A stretch of DNA of 64,000 bases from Arthrobacter sp. NEB 688 (lineage in GTDB: Bacteria > Actinomycetota > Actinomycetes > Actinomycetales > Dermatophilaceae). Where the stretch lies: the NCBI RefSeq assembly GCF_013201035.1, contig NZ_CP053707.1:1240001-1304000 (forward strand), in the 5' to 3' direction. The notes under the pieces were generated by a model, which was given only the letters and a program-made list of their open reading frames with translations, was not told the DNA's origin and did no database searches. Each line of letters opens with the position of its first letter. Position 1 is the stretch's first letter. Of this stretch, positions 23,747-32,581 are shown piece by piece. The position numbers were made by a program, and so were the translations under genes.

Positions 23747-25396
23747 GTGAGCGACAGCACCGAGAACCCCCTCCTCGACGCGATCCGGGCCGGCTACACC
23801 GTCGAGGGCCCGGCCCTCGAGCTCGGGGCGGCGGTCGTCGACGGCACCGCTCACCCGGACGCCGTCGTCCGCATCCCCCTGTCGGCGATGAACCGCCACG
23901 GCCTCGTCGCGGGCGCCACAGGCACGGGCAAGACGAAGACGCTCCAGCTGATGGCCGAGCAGCTGACGGCCCAGGGCGTGCCGGTGTTCCTCGCCGACGT
24001 CAAGGGCGACCTGTCGGGGATGGCCACCGCCGGCGAGGCGAACGACCGGGTCACGGCGCGCTCCCAGGACGTCGGTCTGCCGTGGACCCCGACCGCCTAC
24101 CCGGTCGAGTTCTTCGCGCTCGGCGGCCAGGGCAAGGGGATCCCGGTGCGCGCCGCGGTGTCGACCTTCGGGCCGACGCTGCTCGCGAAGGTGCTGGGGC
24201 TCAACGCGACCCAGGAGTCCAGCCTCGGCCTCGTCTTCCACTACGCCGACAAGCGCGGCCTCTTCCTCGACACGATCGCCGACCTGCGCGCGGTCGTGCA
24301 GCACCTGACCTCCGACGAGGGCAAGGCGGACCTCAAGGAGCTCGGCGGGCTGTCGTCGGCGACGGCGGGCGTCATCCTCCGCGAGCTCATCACGTTCTCC
24401 GACCAGGGCGCCGACGCGTTCTTCGGCCTCCCCGAGCTCGACACCGCACAGCTGCTGCGCACCGCACCTGACGGGCGCGGGCTCGTCTCGATGCTCGAGC
24501 TGCCGGCGGTGCAGGACCGGCCGCAGCTGTTCTCGACCTTCCTCATGTGGCTGCTCGCGGACCTCTTCCACGACCTGCCGGAGGTCGGCGACCTCGACAA
24601 GCCCAAGCTCGTCTTCTTCTTCGACGAGGCGCACCTGCTCTTCTCGGACGCGTCGAAGGAGTTCGTCGACGCCATCCAGCAGACCGTCCGGCTCATCCGC
24701 TCCAAGGGTGTCGGCGTGTTCTTCGTGACGCAGTCGCCGAAGGACGTCCCGGGCGACGTCCTCGCCCAGCTCGGCAACCGGGTGCAGCACGCGCTGCGGG
24801 CCTTCACCCCGGACGACGCCGCCGCGCTCAAGGCCGCCGTCAAGACCTACCCGAAGACCGACTACGACCTCGCGCAGCTGCTCACCTCGCTCGGCACCGG
24901 CGAGGCCGTCGTCACGGTCCTGTCCGAGAAGGGGGTCCCGACCCCCGTCGCGTGGACGCGGATGCGCGCCCCCGAGTCACTCATGGGCCCCTCGCCCGAC
25001 GCGGTCGTCGACGCCGCCGTGGCCGCCTCGCCGCTGACCGCGCAGTACGCCCAGGCGCAGGAGCGCGACTCCGCGGCCGAGATGCTCGGCAAGGCGACGC
25101 AGGAGCGCACCGCAGCCCAGCAGGCGGCCGCCGAGGCCGAGGCGCGCGCGAAGGCCGACGCCGCAGCCGCCCAGGAGGCCGCGAAGGCGCGCGCCGCGGC
25201 CGAGCAGGCGGCGGCCAAGGAGCAGGCGGCGGCCGAGAAGGCCAGGGCCGCGGAGGAGCGCCGCCGCGCCCAGGACCCGGGCATGGTCGAGCAGGTCGTG
25301 CAGTCCTCGGCCTTCCGCTCGATGCTGCGCTCGGCCGGGACGGCGCTCGGCCGCGAGATCACCCGGTCCATCTTCGGCACCGCCCGGAGGCGCTGA
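23747..25396 (+). CDS. HerA-like helicase / DUF853 ATPase
   Basis: 549 residues from GTG 23747. P-loop ATPase of the FtsK-HerA superfamily: Walker A GATGTGKTKTLQ (about 58-69), Walker B LVFFFDEAHLLF (about 288-299), and the sensor-like block VGVFFVTQSPKDVPGDVLAQLGNRVQHALRAF. From about residue 440 to 505 an Ala/Glu/Lys/Arg-rich coiled coil precedes a basic C terminus with SAFRSMLRSAGTALGREI. DUF853 proteins are widespread hexameric ATPases with uncertain DNA role; no NurA nuclease gene is adjacent. The following gene starts 2 bp later. Confidence 0.9.
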   Translation: MSDSTENPLLDAIRAGYTVEGPALELGAAVVDGTAHPDAVVRIPLSAMNRHGLVAGATGTGKTKTLQLMAEQLTAQGVPVFLADVKGDLSGMATAGEANDRVTARSQDVGLPWTPTAYPVEFFALGGQGKGIPVRAAVSTFGPTLLAKVLGLNATQESSLGLVFHYADKRGLFLDTIADLRAVVQHLTSDEGKADLKELGGLSSATAGVILRELITFSDQGADAFFGLPELDTAQLLRTAPDGRGLVSMLELPAVQDRPQLFSTFLMWLLADLFHDLPEVGDLDKPKLVFFFDEAHLLFSDASKEFVDAIQQTVRLIRSKGVGVFFVTQSPKDVPGDVLAQLGNRVQHALRAFTPDDAAALKAAVKTYPKTDYDLAQLLTSLGTGEAVVTVLSEKGVPTPVAWTRMRAPESLMGPSPDAVVDAAVAASPLTAQYAQAQERDSAAEMLGKATQERTAAQQAAAEAEARAKADAAAAQEAAKARAAAEQAAAKEQAAAEKARAAEERRRAQDPGMVEQVVQSSAFRSMLRSAGTALGREITRSIFGTARRR

Positions 25397-25398
25397 CC

Positions 25399-26871
25399 GT
25401 GCAGGCCCAGGAGCTGATCGAGCACGCCCGTTTCGGGCACGGCTACCTCCTCCAGCTCGGTGGCGCCGTCCCGGCGCACGTCGAGGGCTGGCCGACCCGT
25501 CCTGTCGGTGAGGCGGTGCTGCGCACGCACCCGCGCACGGTCGTCCACGCGTCGGCCGGTGCACCGGAGGAGAGCCTCCAGGTCGTCGTCTGCGGGCAGC
25601 CGCTCGACGTCGACGCCGGCACGGCCGACGGCGCGGTCGTCGCCGACCGCGTGCTCGCCGCGCTGCGGATCGGTGACGACGCCGTCCTCGAGGCGCTGTC
25701 CGCCCTGTCTGGACGCTGGACGGCGTTCCTGCGCAAGGGTTCCCGGCTCGTCGTCTCGCCGGACTCGCACGCCACCCAGCCGGTGTTCTGGTCGGCGCGC
25801 CCGCGGCGGGTGCTGCGCAGGCCCGCGCTCGCGATCGGGTCGCACGCGGTGCTCGCGGCCGGGGTCGTCGACGCCGGCCCCGACCACGAAGGCATCGAGC
25901 TCTACGAGCGGATCCGCGACTTCCGGCCCAAGGGGACGATCTTCATGCCGGGGCTGAGGACGACGCACGAGGGGGTGCTGCCGGTCTTCCCCAACTGCGT
26001 GCTCGACGTCGACCTCGCCGCCCCCGACCGCGCCGTGCACCGCCGCGTGTGGCCGGTGCGCGAGCGGGTGCCCTCGAGCGCCGACGAGGTCTTCCCGCGG
26101 TTCGCCGAGCGCTTCGACGCCCTCGCGCGGCTCACCGCGGGCCTCGGCCGGGTCGGCATCAGCCTGACCGCCGGCCTGGACTCGCGCACGACCCTCGTCG
26201 GAGCGCGACCGCACCTCGACCCCGAGGACTTCACCTACACCTACCTCAACCCGCGCGACCTGCCGATCAACCCCGGTGTGCAGGAGGACCTCTACGGCGC
26301 CAACGAGCTCGCCTTCCGGGCGGGGCTGCGGCACAGGGTGATCCGCTGGCGCAACCCCGGCCCCGAGGACCCCTTCCGGATCGCGCACGAGCAGTCGTTC
26401 CCGGGTCTCGCCTCGTCGCTCGGCGCCGCCACCGCGATGTTCCACGACCTCCCGCACGACTTCGTCGAGCTGCAGTCGATCCTCGCCGAGATCGGCACGT
26501 ACTTCTACGGCGAGGAGCGCCGCGTCGACCCCGAGCCGACGCCCCGCGCGCTCGCGGTCCTCACCTACGGCAAGCCGACCGCCGGCCGCCCGGCGTACGT
26601 CGCCGAGTTCGAGCGGCTCGTCGAGTACACCGGCTTCACCGCGGACGCGCTGGCCGGCCACGACTTCCACGACATCACGTACTGGGAGCACCGGATGGCC
26701 AAGTGGGCGGCCCGCAAGTTCCAGGAGGGCGACATGGGCCACCGGGTCGCGCTGCCCTTCGCCGACCGCACGCTCATCGAGCTCATGCTCTCGCTGCCCG
26801 CGCGCGACCGCTTCGACAAGGTGCTGCTGCACCGCTTCCTCGCGCGGGAACCCGAGCTCGCGGCGGTCTGA
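25399..26871 (+). CDS. Asparagine-synthetase-like ATP-pyrophosphatase protein, glutaminase part degenerate
   Basis: 490 residues from GTG 25399, with GGAGG 8 bp upstream inside the HerA-like gene. The C-terminal two thirds has an AsnB-type adenylation fold with a PP-loop, SLTAGLDSRTTLVGA (about 256-270). LPFADRTLIELMLSLPARDRFDK near the end is a typical AsnB C-terminal block. The first 200 residues resemble an Ntn-type domain (SGRWTAFLRKGSRLVVSPD) but lack the N-terminal catalytic Cys, so glutamine hydrolysis is unlikely. Ammonia or an amine would then be the nucleophile. Substrate unknown; beta-lactam-synthetase-like chemistry is an alternative. Confidence 0.75.
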   Translation: MQAQELIEHARFGHGYLLQLGGAVPAHVEGWPTRPVGEAVLRTHPRTVVHASAGAPEESLQVVVCGQPLDVDAGTADGAVVADRVLAALRIGDDAVLEALSALSGRWTAFLRKGSRLVVSPDSHATQPVFWSARPRRVLRRPALAIGSHAVLAAGVVDAGPDHEGIELYERIRDFRPKGTIFMPGLRTTHEGVLPVFPNCVLDVDLAAPDRAVHRRVWPVRERVPSSADEVFPRFAERFDALARLTAGLGRVGISLTAGLDSRTTLVGARPHLDPEDFTYTYLNPRDLPINPGVQEDLYGANELAFRAGLRHRVIRWRNPGPEDPFRIAHEQSFPGLASSLGAATAMFHDLPHDFVELQSILAEIGTYFYGEERRVDPEPTPRALAVLTYGKPTAGRPAYVAEFERLVEYTGFTADALAGHDFHDITYWEHRMAKWAARKFQEGDMGHRVALPFADRTLIELMLSLPARDRFDKVLLHRFLAREPELAAV

Positions 26872-26914
26872 CGCCGGTCGGCCACCCTCGTCCGGATGGA
26901 GCGCAGCCCGGCGG

Positions 26915-27307
26915 TCAGAGCGCCAGCACGGCTCGCGCGTAGGCGCACTCGAGGTCGGCGTCCTGCACCGAGTGCAGGTCGCCCGGGCCCGTCGCGTAGT
27001 CGACCCGCCACCCGGTGGCGGTGCGCACGACCGCCGACAGCCGGTCGCCGAGGAGGCCGCGCAGCTGGTCCTCGCGAGGGAGCCACAGCGCCTGGTCGAG
27101 GGTGACCGAGTCGAGCGCCCACTCGGTCGTGCCGTTGAAGCCGAGCAGCGAGCGGCCGCCGTAGGAGCGCACCTCGACGGTGAGGTCGGAGATCCAGAAG
27201 ACGTCGCCGGTCAGCAGCTCGGCGTCGATGACGAAGCGGTCGCCGGCCGCGGGCTCCCAGAGCACACCGGCCTCGACGAGGTCGCGGGCCAGCTCGACGG
27301 TGATCAC
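26915..27307 (-). CDS. Conserved small protein, unknown (sometimes labelled CpaE-like)
   Basis: 130 residues from GTG 27307. Features: ARDLVEAGVLWEPAAGDRFVI, FWISDLTVEV, GFNGTTEWALDSV, WLPREDQLRGLLGDRLSAVV. No membrane helix, P-loop or known catalytic motif is seen. Pipelines sometimes name it pilus assembly protein CpaE, but it lacks the MinD-like ATPase of CpaE and no pilus genes are nearby, so that name is not supported. It stands alone between two genes of unrelated function. Confidence 0.65.
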   Translation of the reverse strand: MITVELARDLVEAGVLWEPAAGDRFVIDAELLTGDVFWISDLTVEVRSYGGRSLLGFNGTTEWALDSVTLDQALWLPREDQLRGLLGDRLSAVVRTATGWRVDYATGPGDLHSVQDADLECAYARAVLAL

Positions 27308-27455
27308 CGTCCCAGTGTCACCCGCGCGGGCGCCGCACGGTGAGGTCCGTGCAGCGGCATCGGCACCACTGCCCGGCCCGGCGCCGCCTCCCGGCCCCGG
27401 GTGGCGCCGGTCGGATGCGGGCGCGGCACCCGGGGCGCCGCGCCCGCCCGGCCCC

Positions 27456-29363
27456 TCACCCCCGGGGTCGCAGGACCGGCGCCAGGGTGTCGAGGACGGA
27501 GGCGTCCTCGATGGTCCCGGGCACGGTCGGCGTCTTCCCGTCGGCGATCTCGCGCATCGTCTTGCGCAGGATCTTCCCCGAGCGCGTCTTCGGCAGCGCG
27601 CCGACGACGTCGACCTGCTTGAGGCTCGCCACCGCCCCGACCTCGTCGCGCACGCGCTGCACGAGCTCGCGGCGGATGCGCTCGCCCTCCGCCTCCTCGT
27701 CGACGCCGCCCTTGAGGACGACGAGCCCGCGCGGGACCTGGCCCTTGAAGTCGTCCGCGACGCCGATGACCGCGCACTCGGCGACGTCCGGGTGGCCGGC
27801 GAGGGCCGCCTCGATCGAACCGGTCGAGAGCCGGTGCCCCGCGACGTTGAGCACGTCGTCGGTGCGCCCCATGACGTGGACGTAGCCGTCCTCGTCGATC
27901 ATCCCGCCGTCCCCGGTCAGGTAGTAGCCCTCGTAGACCGACAGGTACCCGGCGACGTAGCGCTCGTCGTCGTTCCAGAGCGTCGGGAGCGTGCCGGGCG
28001 GCAGCGGCAGCCGGATGGCGATGGCGCCCTCCGTGCCCGCGGGCGCCGGCCGGGCCTGCTCGTCGAGCACCTGCACGTCGTAGCCCGGCACCGGCACCGA
28101 CGGCGAGCCGGCCTTGAGGGGCATCGGGTCGAGGCCGCGCAGGTTGGCGGCGATGGGCCACCCGGTCTCGGTCTGCCACCAGTTGTCGACGACCGGCACG
28201 CCGAGCACCGAGGTCGCCCACTCGTAGGTGTCGGGGTCGAGGCGCTCGCCGGCGAGGAAGACGCACCGCAGCGACGAGAGGTCGTGCTCCTTCGTCAGGG
28301 CGCCGGTCGGGTCCTCGCGCTTGATGGCCCGGTACGCGGTGGGGGCGGTGAACATCGCCTTGCACCGGTACTGCTCGACGACGCGCCAGAACGCGCCGGC
28401 ATCGGGGGTGCCGACCGGCTTGCCCTCGTAGAGAACGGTGGTCGCGCCCGTCAGCAGCGGCGCGTAGACGATGTAGGAGTGGCCGACGACCCAGCCGACG
28501 TCGGACGCGGTGAACCAGACGTCGCCGGGGCCGATGTCGTAGACGTTCTCCATCGACCAGCGCAGCGCGACGGCGTGGCCGCCGTTGTCGCGGACGATGC
28601 CCTTGGGGCGCCCGGTCGTGCCGGAGGTGTAGAGGATGTAGAGGGGGTCGGTCGCCTCGACGTCGACGCACCCGACGGGCTCGGCGTCGGCGACGACCTC
28701 GTCCCAGGTCATCTCCTCCCAGTCGGTGTCGCGGACGCCCACCTGGGCCGGCGCCTGCTCGCGCTGCAGGACGATGACGGACTCGGGCTTGTGGCTGCTG
28801 CGGTCGAGGGCGCCGTCGAGCATCGGCTTGTACTCGACGACCCTGCTCGGCTCGATGCCGCACGAGGCCGAGACGACGACCTTGGGCTGCGCGTCCTCGA
28901 GCCGGGCGGCGAGCTCGGCCGGGGCGAAGCCGCCGAAGACGACCGAGTGGACCGCGCCGAGGCGGGCGCAGGCGAGCATCGCGACGACGGCCTCGGGGAC
29001 CATCGGCATGTAGACGACGACGCGGTCGCCCTGCTCGACGCCGAGCGAGGCGAGGGCGCCGGCGAAGCGCGCGACCCGGTCGAGGAGCTCGGCGTAGGTG
29101 TACGTCGCGCGCGTGCCGGTGACGGGGGAGTCGTAGTGCAGCGCGGCCTGGTCGCCGCGGCCGTCGCGCACGTGGCGGTCGAGCGCGTTGAAGCAGGTGT
29201 TGAGCCGGCCGCCGCGGAACCACCGGTAGAACGGCGGGTTCGAGTCGTCGAGGACGGTCGTCGGCGGGGTGCTCCACTCGATGGCCCGCGCCGCCTCGCT
29301 CCAGAACGCGGTGGGGTCGGAGATCGACTGCTCGTGGGCCGCTCGGTAGGCGCCGGTGCTCAT
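27456..29363 (-). CDS. prpE: Propionyl-CoA/acetyl-CoA synthetase (AMP-forming), PrpE-type
   Basis: 635 residues; ATG 29363 after GAGGA. Activates a short-chain acyl group to acyl-CoA through an acyl-AMP. Adenylation motifs are LYILYTSGTTGRPKGIV (P-loop, A3), WWQTETGWPI (A5), YYLTGDGG (A7), and LPKTRSGKILRKTMR, whose Lys is the usual acetylation-controlled catalytic residue. The length and FTASDVGWVVGHSYIVYAPL segment fit PrpE slightly better than AcsA, but propionate versus acetate preference cannot be fixed from sequence. It is divergent from the Wzz-like/acyltransferase pair. Confidence 0.88.
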   Translation of the reverse strand: MSTGAYRAAHEQSISDPTAFWSEAARAIEWSTPPTTVLDDSNPPFYRWFRGGRLNTCFNALDRHVRDGRGDQAALHYDSPVTGTRATYTYAELLDRVARFAGALASLGVEQGDRVVVYMPMVPEAVVAMLACARLGAVHSVVFGGFAPAELAARLEDAQPKVVVSASCGIEPSRVVEYKPMLDGALDRSSHKPESVIVLQREQAPAQVGVRDTDWEEMTWDEVVADAEPVGCVDVEATDPLYILYTSGTTGRPKGIVRDNGGHAVALRWSMENVYDIGPGDVWFTASDVGWVVGHSYIVYAPLLTGATTVLYEGKPVGTPDAGAFWRVVEQYRCKAMFTAPTAYRAIKREDPTGALTKEHDLSSLRCVFLAGERLDPDTYEWATSVLGVPVVDNWWQTETGWPIAANLRGLDPMPLKAGSPSVPVPGYDVQVLDEQARPAPAGTEGAIAIRLPLPPGTLPTLWNDDERYVAGYLSVYEGYYLTGDGGMIDEDGYVHVMGRTDDVLNVAGHRLSTGSIEAALAGHPDVAECAVIGVADDFKGQVPRGLVVLKGGVDEEAEGERIRRELVQRVRDEVGAVASLKQVDVVGALPKTRSGKILRKTMREIADGKTPTVPGTIEDASVLDTLAPVLRPRG

Positions 29364-29564
29364 GGGTCCATCCTCGGCCCGTCGCGCGCGCTCCGTCCAC
29401 GCCTCGTGACGCATCACTCCGTGGGCGGCCGGGACGCGGCGACGAGCGGCCGGCCCCGGCGCGCCGGACGGCCGGGCACGAGGGCGACCTCGGGGTTCGT
29501 GGGCTCCCGGGCGGGCGCCGTACCCTGTCACCCGGCGATCCGGGTGACGCGAGAGAGGACGGGG

Positions 29565-30047
29565 ATGGGCCGAGGTGCACGCACGCTCGTGCTGCTCGTG
29601 ACCCTCCTCGCGGGGCTGGCCCTCCTGCTGGGGCGCCAGCCCGAGTACCGAGCGACGGCCACGGCCGGGGCGGTCGACGCCGGCGCCGCCCAGCGCGTCG
29701 CCGAGCGCGCCGAGGCCCCCGGCTTCCGGACGCAGGTCGCGACGGCCCTGTCCGCCGACCCCGCCTCGGCCATCCCGCCCCTGAGCGCCGCCGTCGACGG
29801 GCAGCGGGTCCTCGTCACGGCCCGCGACGTCGACCCCGAGCGGGCGCGCGACACCGTCGACACCGCGGTCCTCCTCCTCGACCGCGGCAGCACCGCCGAC
29901 CTCGTCGAGCGCACCCGCACCGCCACGCCGCCCACGTCACCCGAGGGGCGCCCCTCGCTGCTCCTGCTCGCGCTCGTCGCTGCCGCCGCGCTCGTCGTGG
30001 CCCTCGCGGGCTCGCTCGCCGCCCGCCTCGTCCGGGGGCGCCGGTGA
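29565..30047 (+). CDS. Short Wzz-like (polysaccharide chain-length/co-polymerase-like) membrane protein
   Basis: 160 residues; ATG 29565 behind GAGAGAGGA. Topology: one helix at the N terminus (TLVLLVTLLAGLALLLG), an extracytoplasmic segment of about 100 residues (YRATATAGAVDAGAAQRVAERAEAP..., with VDGQRVLVTARDVDPERAR), and a C-terminal helix (SLLLLALVAAAALVVALAGSLAARLV). That is the layout of Wzz/CapA proteins, but the central domain is far shorter than usual and no BY-kinase follows. The gene overlaps the acyltransferase by 4 bp, so a role in envelope glycan assembly or modification is plausible. Confidence 0.6.
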   Translation: MGRGARTLVLLVTLLAGLALLLGRQPEYRATATAGAVDAGAAQRVAERAEAPGFRTQVATALSADPASAIPPLSAAVDGQRVLVTARDVDPERARDTVDTAVLLLDRGSTADLVERTRTATPPTSPEGRPSLLLLALVAAAALVVALAGSLAARLVRGRR

Positions 30048-32131
30048 GCGGCCACCGGGGCTTCCGCGCCGACATCCAGGGCCTGCGCGCCGTCGCGGTC
30101 CTCACCGTCGTCCTCTGGCACGCCCACCCCGCGCTCGTCCCGGGCGGCTTCGTCGGGGTCGACGTCTTCTTCGTCATCTCCGGCTTCCTCATGACCGGGG
30201 TGCTCCTCACCCAGATCGAGCGCGACGGGCGGGTCGACCTCGGCACGTTCTACGCCCGGCGCGCCCGCCGGCTGCTGCCCGCCGCCGTCGCCGCGCTGCT
30301 CGGGGCGGTGGCCGTCACCGTCGCGGTCGTCCCGTCGACGCAGTGGGTCGCCATCGGCAAGGACGTCGTCGCGAGCGCGCTCTACGTCGTCAACTGGAGG
30401 ATGGCCGCGAGCTCGGTCGACTACCTCGCCCACGAGGGGCTGCCGAGCCCGGTGCAGCACTACTGGTCGCTCTCGGTCGAGGAGCAGTACTACCTCGTCT
30501 GGCCGGTGCTGCTCGGGCTGCTGGCGCTGCTGGCCAAGCGGCTCGGCGGGAGCCTGCGCCGGTGGGCGCTCGTCGGCCTCGTCGCGGCGGGGGGTCTCTC
30601 GCTCGCGGCGTCCGTCGTCCTCACGGCGTCGGAGCCCGCGCAGGCGTACTTCGTCACGTGGACCCGCGTCTGGGAGCTCGCGCTCGGCGGTCTCGTCGCC
30701 GTCGGGGTCCGGCGCTGGCCGCGGATGCCGCGCGTCCTCGCCCTCGGGCTCGGGTGGGCCGGGCTCGCCGTCGTCCTGCTCTCGGCGGCGCTCATCACGG
30801 CCGAGACGCCCTTCCCCGGGGTCGCCGCCCTCGCCCCGACCCTCGGCACCGCCGCGGTGCTCGTCGCCGGGCCGGCCGCCGGGGCGCGGGGGCCCGTCCT
30901 GCTCCTGTCCCCGCGGCCCGTCCAGCTCGTCGGCGACATCTCGTACAGCCTCTACCTGTGGCACTGGCCCTTCGTCGTCGCCGTCATGGCGGTCACCGGC
31001 CAGGGCACGCCGCCGGTGTGGCTCGGGCTCGCGGCGGTCACGGCCTCGGCGGTGCCGGCGTGGCTGTCCTACCGCTACGTCGAGGAGCCCTTCCGGGTCG
31101 CGGGCCAGCACCTGCCGGCGCCCGAGCGGCGCCGCAGCGCCCTGTGGGCCGGGGCGCAGCTGTCCCTGGCCGGGGCGGTCCTCGGCGTCGTCCTCGCGCT
31201 GGCCGTCTGGCCGCCGTCGGTGCCGGACGAGGTCGGGGCCCGCACCGTGCCCGCGGCGGTCCTCGCGGCCCGGGGGCCGTCCGGGGCCCAGCTCCTCGGC
31301 GAGGACCCGGCGACCTCGCCCGCGGGGCGTCCGGTCGACGACCCGGGGCCGGTGCAGCCCGCGGTCGACCAGGTCGCCACCGACGTCCACACCGCCCTGC
31401 CGAGGGACCCGTGCTCGGCCGACCTCGTCGGGTCGGCGCTCGTCCCCTGCCCGCTGGGCGACCCGCAGGGCGAGAAGACGGTCCTGGTCGTCGGGGACTC
31501 GCACGCCGCGCAGTGGGCGGCGGCCTACGACGTGGCCGGGCGCGAGCGCGGCTGGCGGGTGGTCGTCCTCTCCAAGAGCTCGTGCCCGCCGGTGCTCGGC
31601 TACACGCTCCCGAACGCCGGCGCCGGCGGCTACACCTCGTGCGCGACCTTCAACGAGAACACCCAGGCCGAGGTCGCCAGGGTGGAGCCGGACCTCGTGC
31701 TGCTCTCGTGGGCGCGCTACACGAACGAGGTCGACCAGGCCCGCTTCCTCGCGGGGGTCGAGCGCGCGGCGGACGGCTTCGCGGAGCACGCCGGCGCCGT
31801 GGCCGTCATCCGCGACACCCCCCGGCCGGGACGCAACATGGCCGACTGCCTCGTGCAGCACCCCGGGCGGTTCACCGAGTGCGCCTTCCCGCGCAGCGAG
31901 GGCCTGGCCCGCATCGGCACCGGGATGACGGAGCTGCTCGCGGCCCGGCCGCGTCTGGGCTCGATCGACCTGACGGACCGGATCTGCCCGCAGGCCACGT
32001 GCGCGCCGGTCATCGGCGGGGTCGTCGTCTACCGCGACAGCAACCACCTGACCGACTCCTACGTGCGCACGCTGACGCCGTACCTCGAGGCGGCGATGGC
32101 CCGGCTGCTCGAGGCGGAGCCCGCGGGCTGA
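30044..32131 (+). CDS. OafA/YrhL-type O-acyltransferase with SGNH domain
   Basis: 695 residues from the GTG overlapping the previous stop. An N-terminal acyltransferase-3 domain of about ten helices has RADIQGLRAVAVLTVVLWH (catalytic His), GGFVGVDVFFVISGFLMT and WSLSVEEQYYLVWP. A linker precedes a C-terminal extracytoplasmic SGNH domain with block I VVGDSHAAQWA and block V DSNHLTDSY. Such two-domain proteins O-acetylate peptidoglycan or surface polysaccharides: the membrane domain moves the acyl group across and the SGNH domain transfers it. Acceptor unknown; the Wzz-like neighbour suggests a polysaccharide. Confidence 0.9.
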   Translation: MSGHRGFRADIQGLRAVAVLTVVLWHAHPALVPGGFVGVDVFFVISGFLMTGVLLTQIERDGRVDLGTFYARRARRLLPAAVAALLGAVAVTVAVVPSTQWVAIGKDVVASALYVVNWRMAASSVDYLAHEGLPSPVQHYWSLSVEEQYYLVWPVLLGLLALLAKRLGGSLRRWALVGLVAAGGLSLAASVVLTASEPAQAYFVTWTRVWELALGGLVAVGVRRWPRMPRVLALGLGWAGLAVVLLSAALITAETPFPGVAALAPTLGTAAVLVAGPAAGARGPVLLLSPRPVQLVGDISYSLYLWHWPFVVAVMAVTGQGTPPVWLGLAAVTASAVPAWLSYRYVEEPFRVAGQHLPAPERRRSALWAGAQLSLAGAVLGVVLALAVWPPSVPDEVGARTVPAAVLAARGPSGAQLLGEDPATSPAGRPVDDPGPVQPAVDQVATDVHTALPRDPCSADLVGSALVPCPLGDPQGEKTVLVVGDSHAAQWAAAYDVAGRERGWRVVVLSKSSCPPVLGYTLPNAGAGGYTSCATFNENTQAEVARVEPDLVLLSWARYTNEVDQARFLAGVERAADGFAEHAGAVAVIRDTPRPGRNMADCLVQHPGRFTECAFPRSEGLARIGTGMTELLAARPRLGSIDLTDRICPQATCAPVIGGVVVYRDSNHLTDSYVRTLTPYLEAAMARLLEAEPAG

Positions 32132-32152
32132 CCCGCGGGCGGCCGGACGAGG

Positions 32153-32524
32153 TCAGCCCCAGGCCTGGGCGCGGGTGAGGCAGAAGGGGTGGCCGCTGGG
32201 GTCGAGGACGACCCGCCAGGTCTCGCCGGGCTGCTCGTCGGGCAGCGTCCCGCCGAGGCCGACGATCTCCTGCGCGGCGGCGTCGAGATCGTCGACCGCG
32301 AGATCGAGGTGGAACTGCTTGCTGCCGTGGGCGTTGGGCCAGCCCGGAGCCTCGTACCCCTCGACGAGGCCGAACCCGAGCGCGAGCCCGTCGGGGCTCG
32401 TGAGCATCCCGTACTCGTCCTGCGCGTGGGCGACCTCCCAGCCGAGCACGGCGTGCCAGAACGCGACGTCGCGGCGGACGTCGGAGCTGTCGAGCGTGAC
32501 CATCTTGAGGGCGGCGGTGGCCAT
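32153..32524 (-). CDS. VOC-family (glyoxalase-like) protein
   Basis: 123 residues; ATG 32524 after GAGAGGA. One vicinal-oxygen-chelate module pair: VTLDSSDVRRDVAFWHAVLGWEV, GLALGFGLVEG, KQFHLDLAVDDLDAAAQEIVGLGG, and VVLDPSGHPFCLTRA. The H/E metal ligands of true glyoxalases are partly visible (His in QFHLDL), so the fold is sure and the activity is not. Members include resistance and aromatic-cleavage enzymes. It is divergent from an AraC-type regulator gene 57 bp away, and that regulator could control it. Confidence 0.85.
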   Translation of the reverse strand: MATAALKMVTLDSSDVRRDVAFWHAVLGWEVAHAQDEYGMLTSPDGLALGFGLVEGYEAPGWPNAHGSKQFHLDLAVDDLDAAAQEIVGLGGTLPDEQPGETWRVVLDPSGHPFCLTRAQAWG

Positions 32525-32569
32525 GGGGTGTCCTCTCGTCGGGAGCGGGTCGGTGTCGGCCACGATGCC

Positions 32570-32575
32570 TACGCT
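32570..32575 (+). promoter_or_regulatory. -10 box of the AraC-type regulator gene
   Basis: TACGCT ends 6 nt before GTG 32582, fitting a leaderless transcript. Confidence 0.5.
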
Positions 32576-32581
32576 GGCCGC

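Noticed and set aside
26915-27307. CpaE pilus-assembly ATPase
   Set aside because: 130 residues without a P-loop and no pilus genes nearby.
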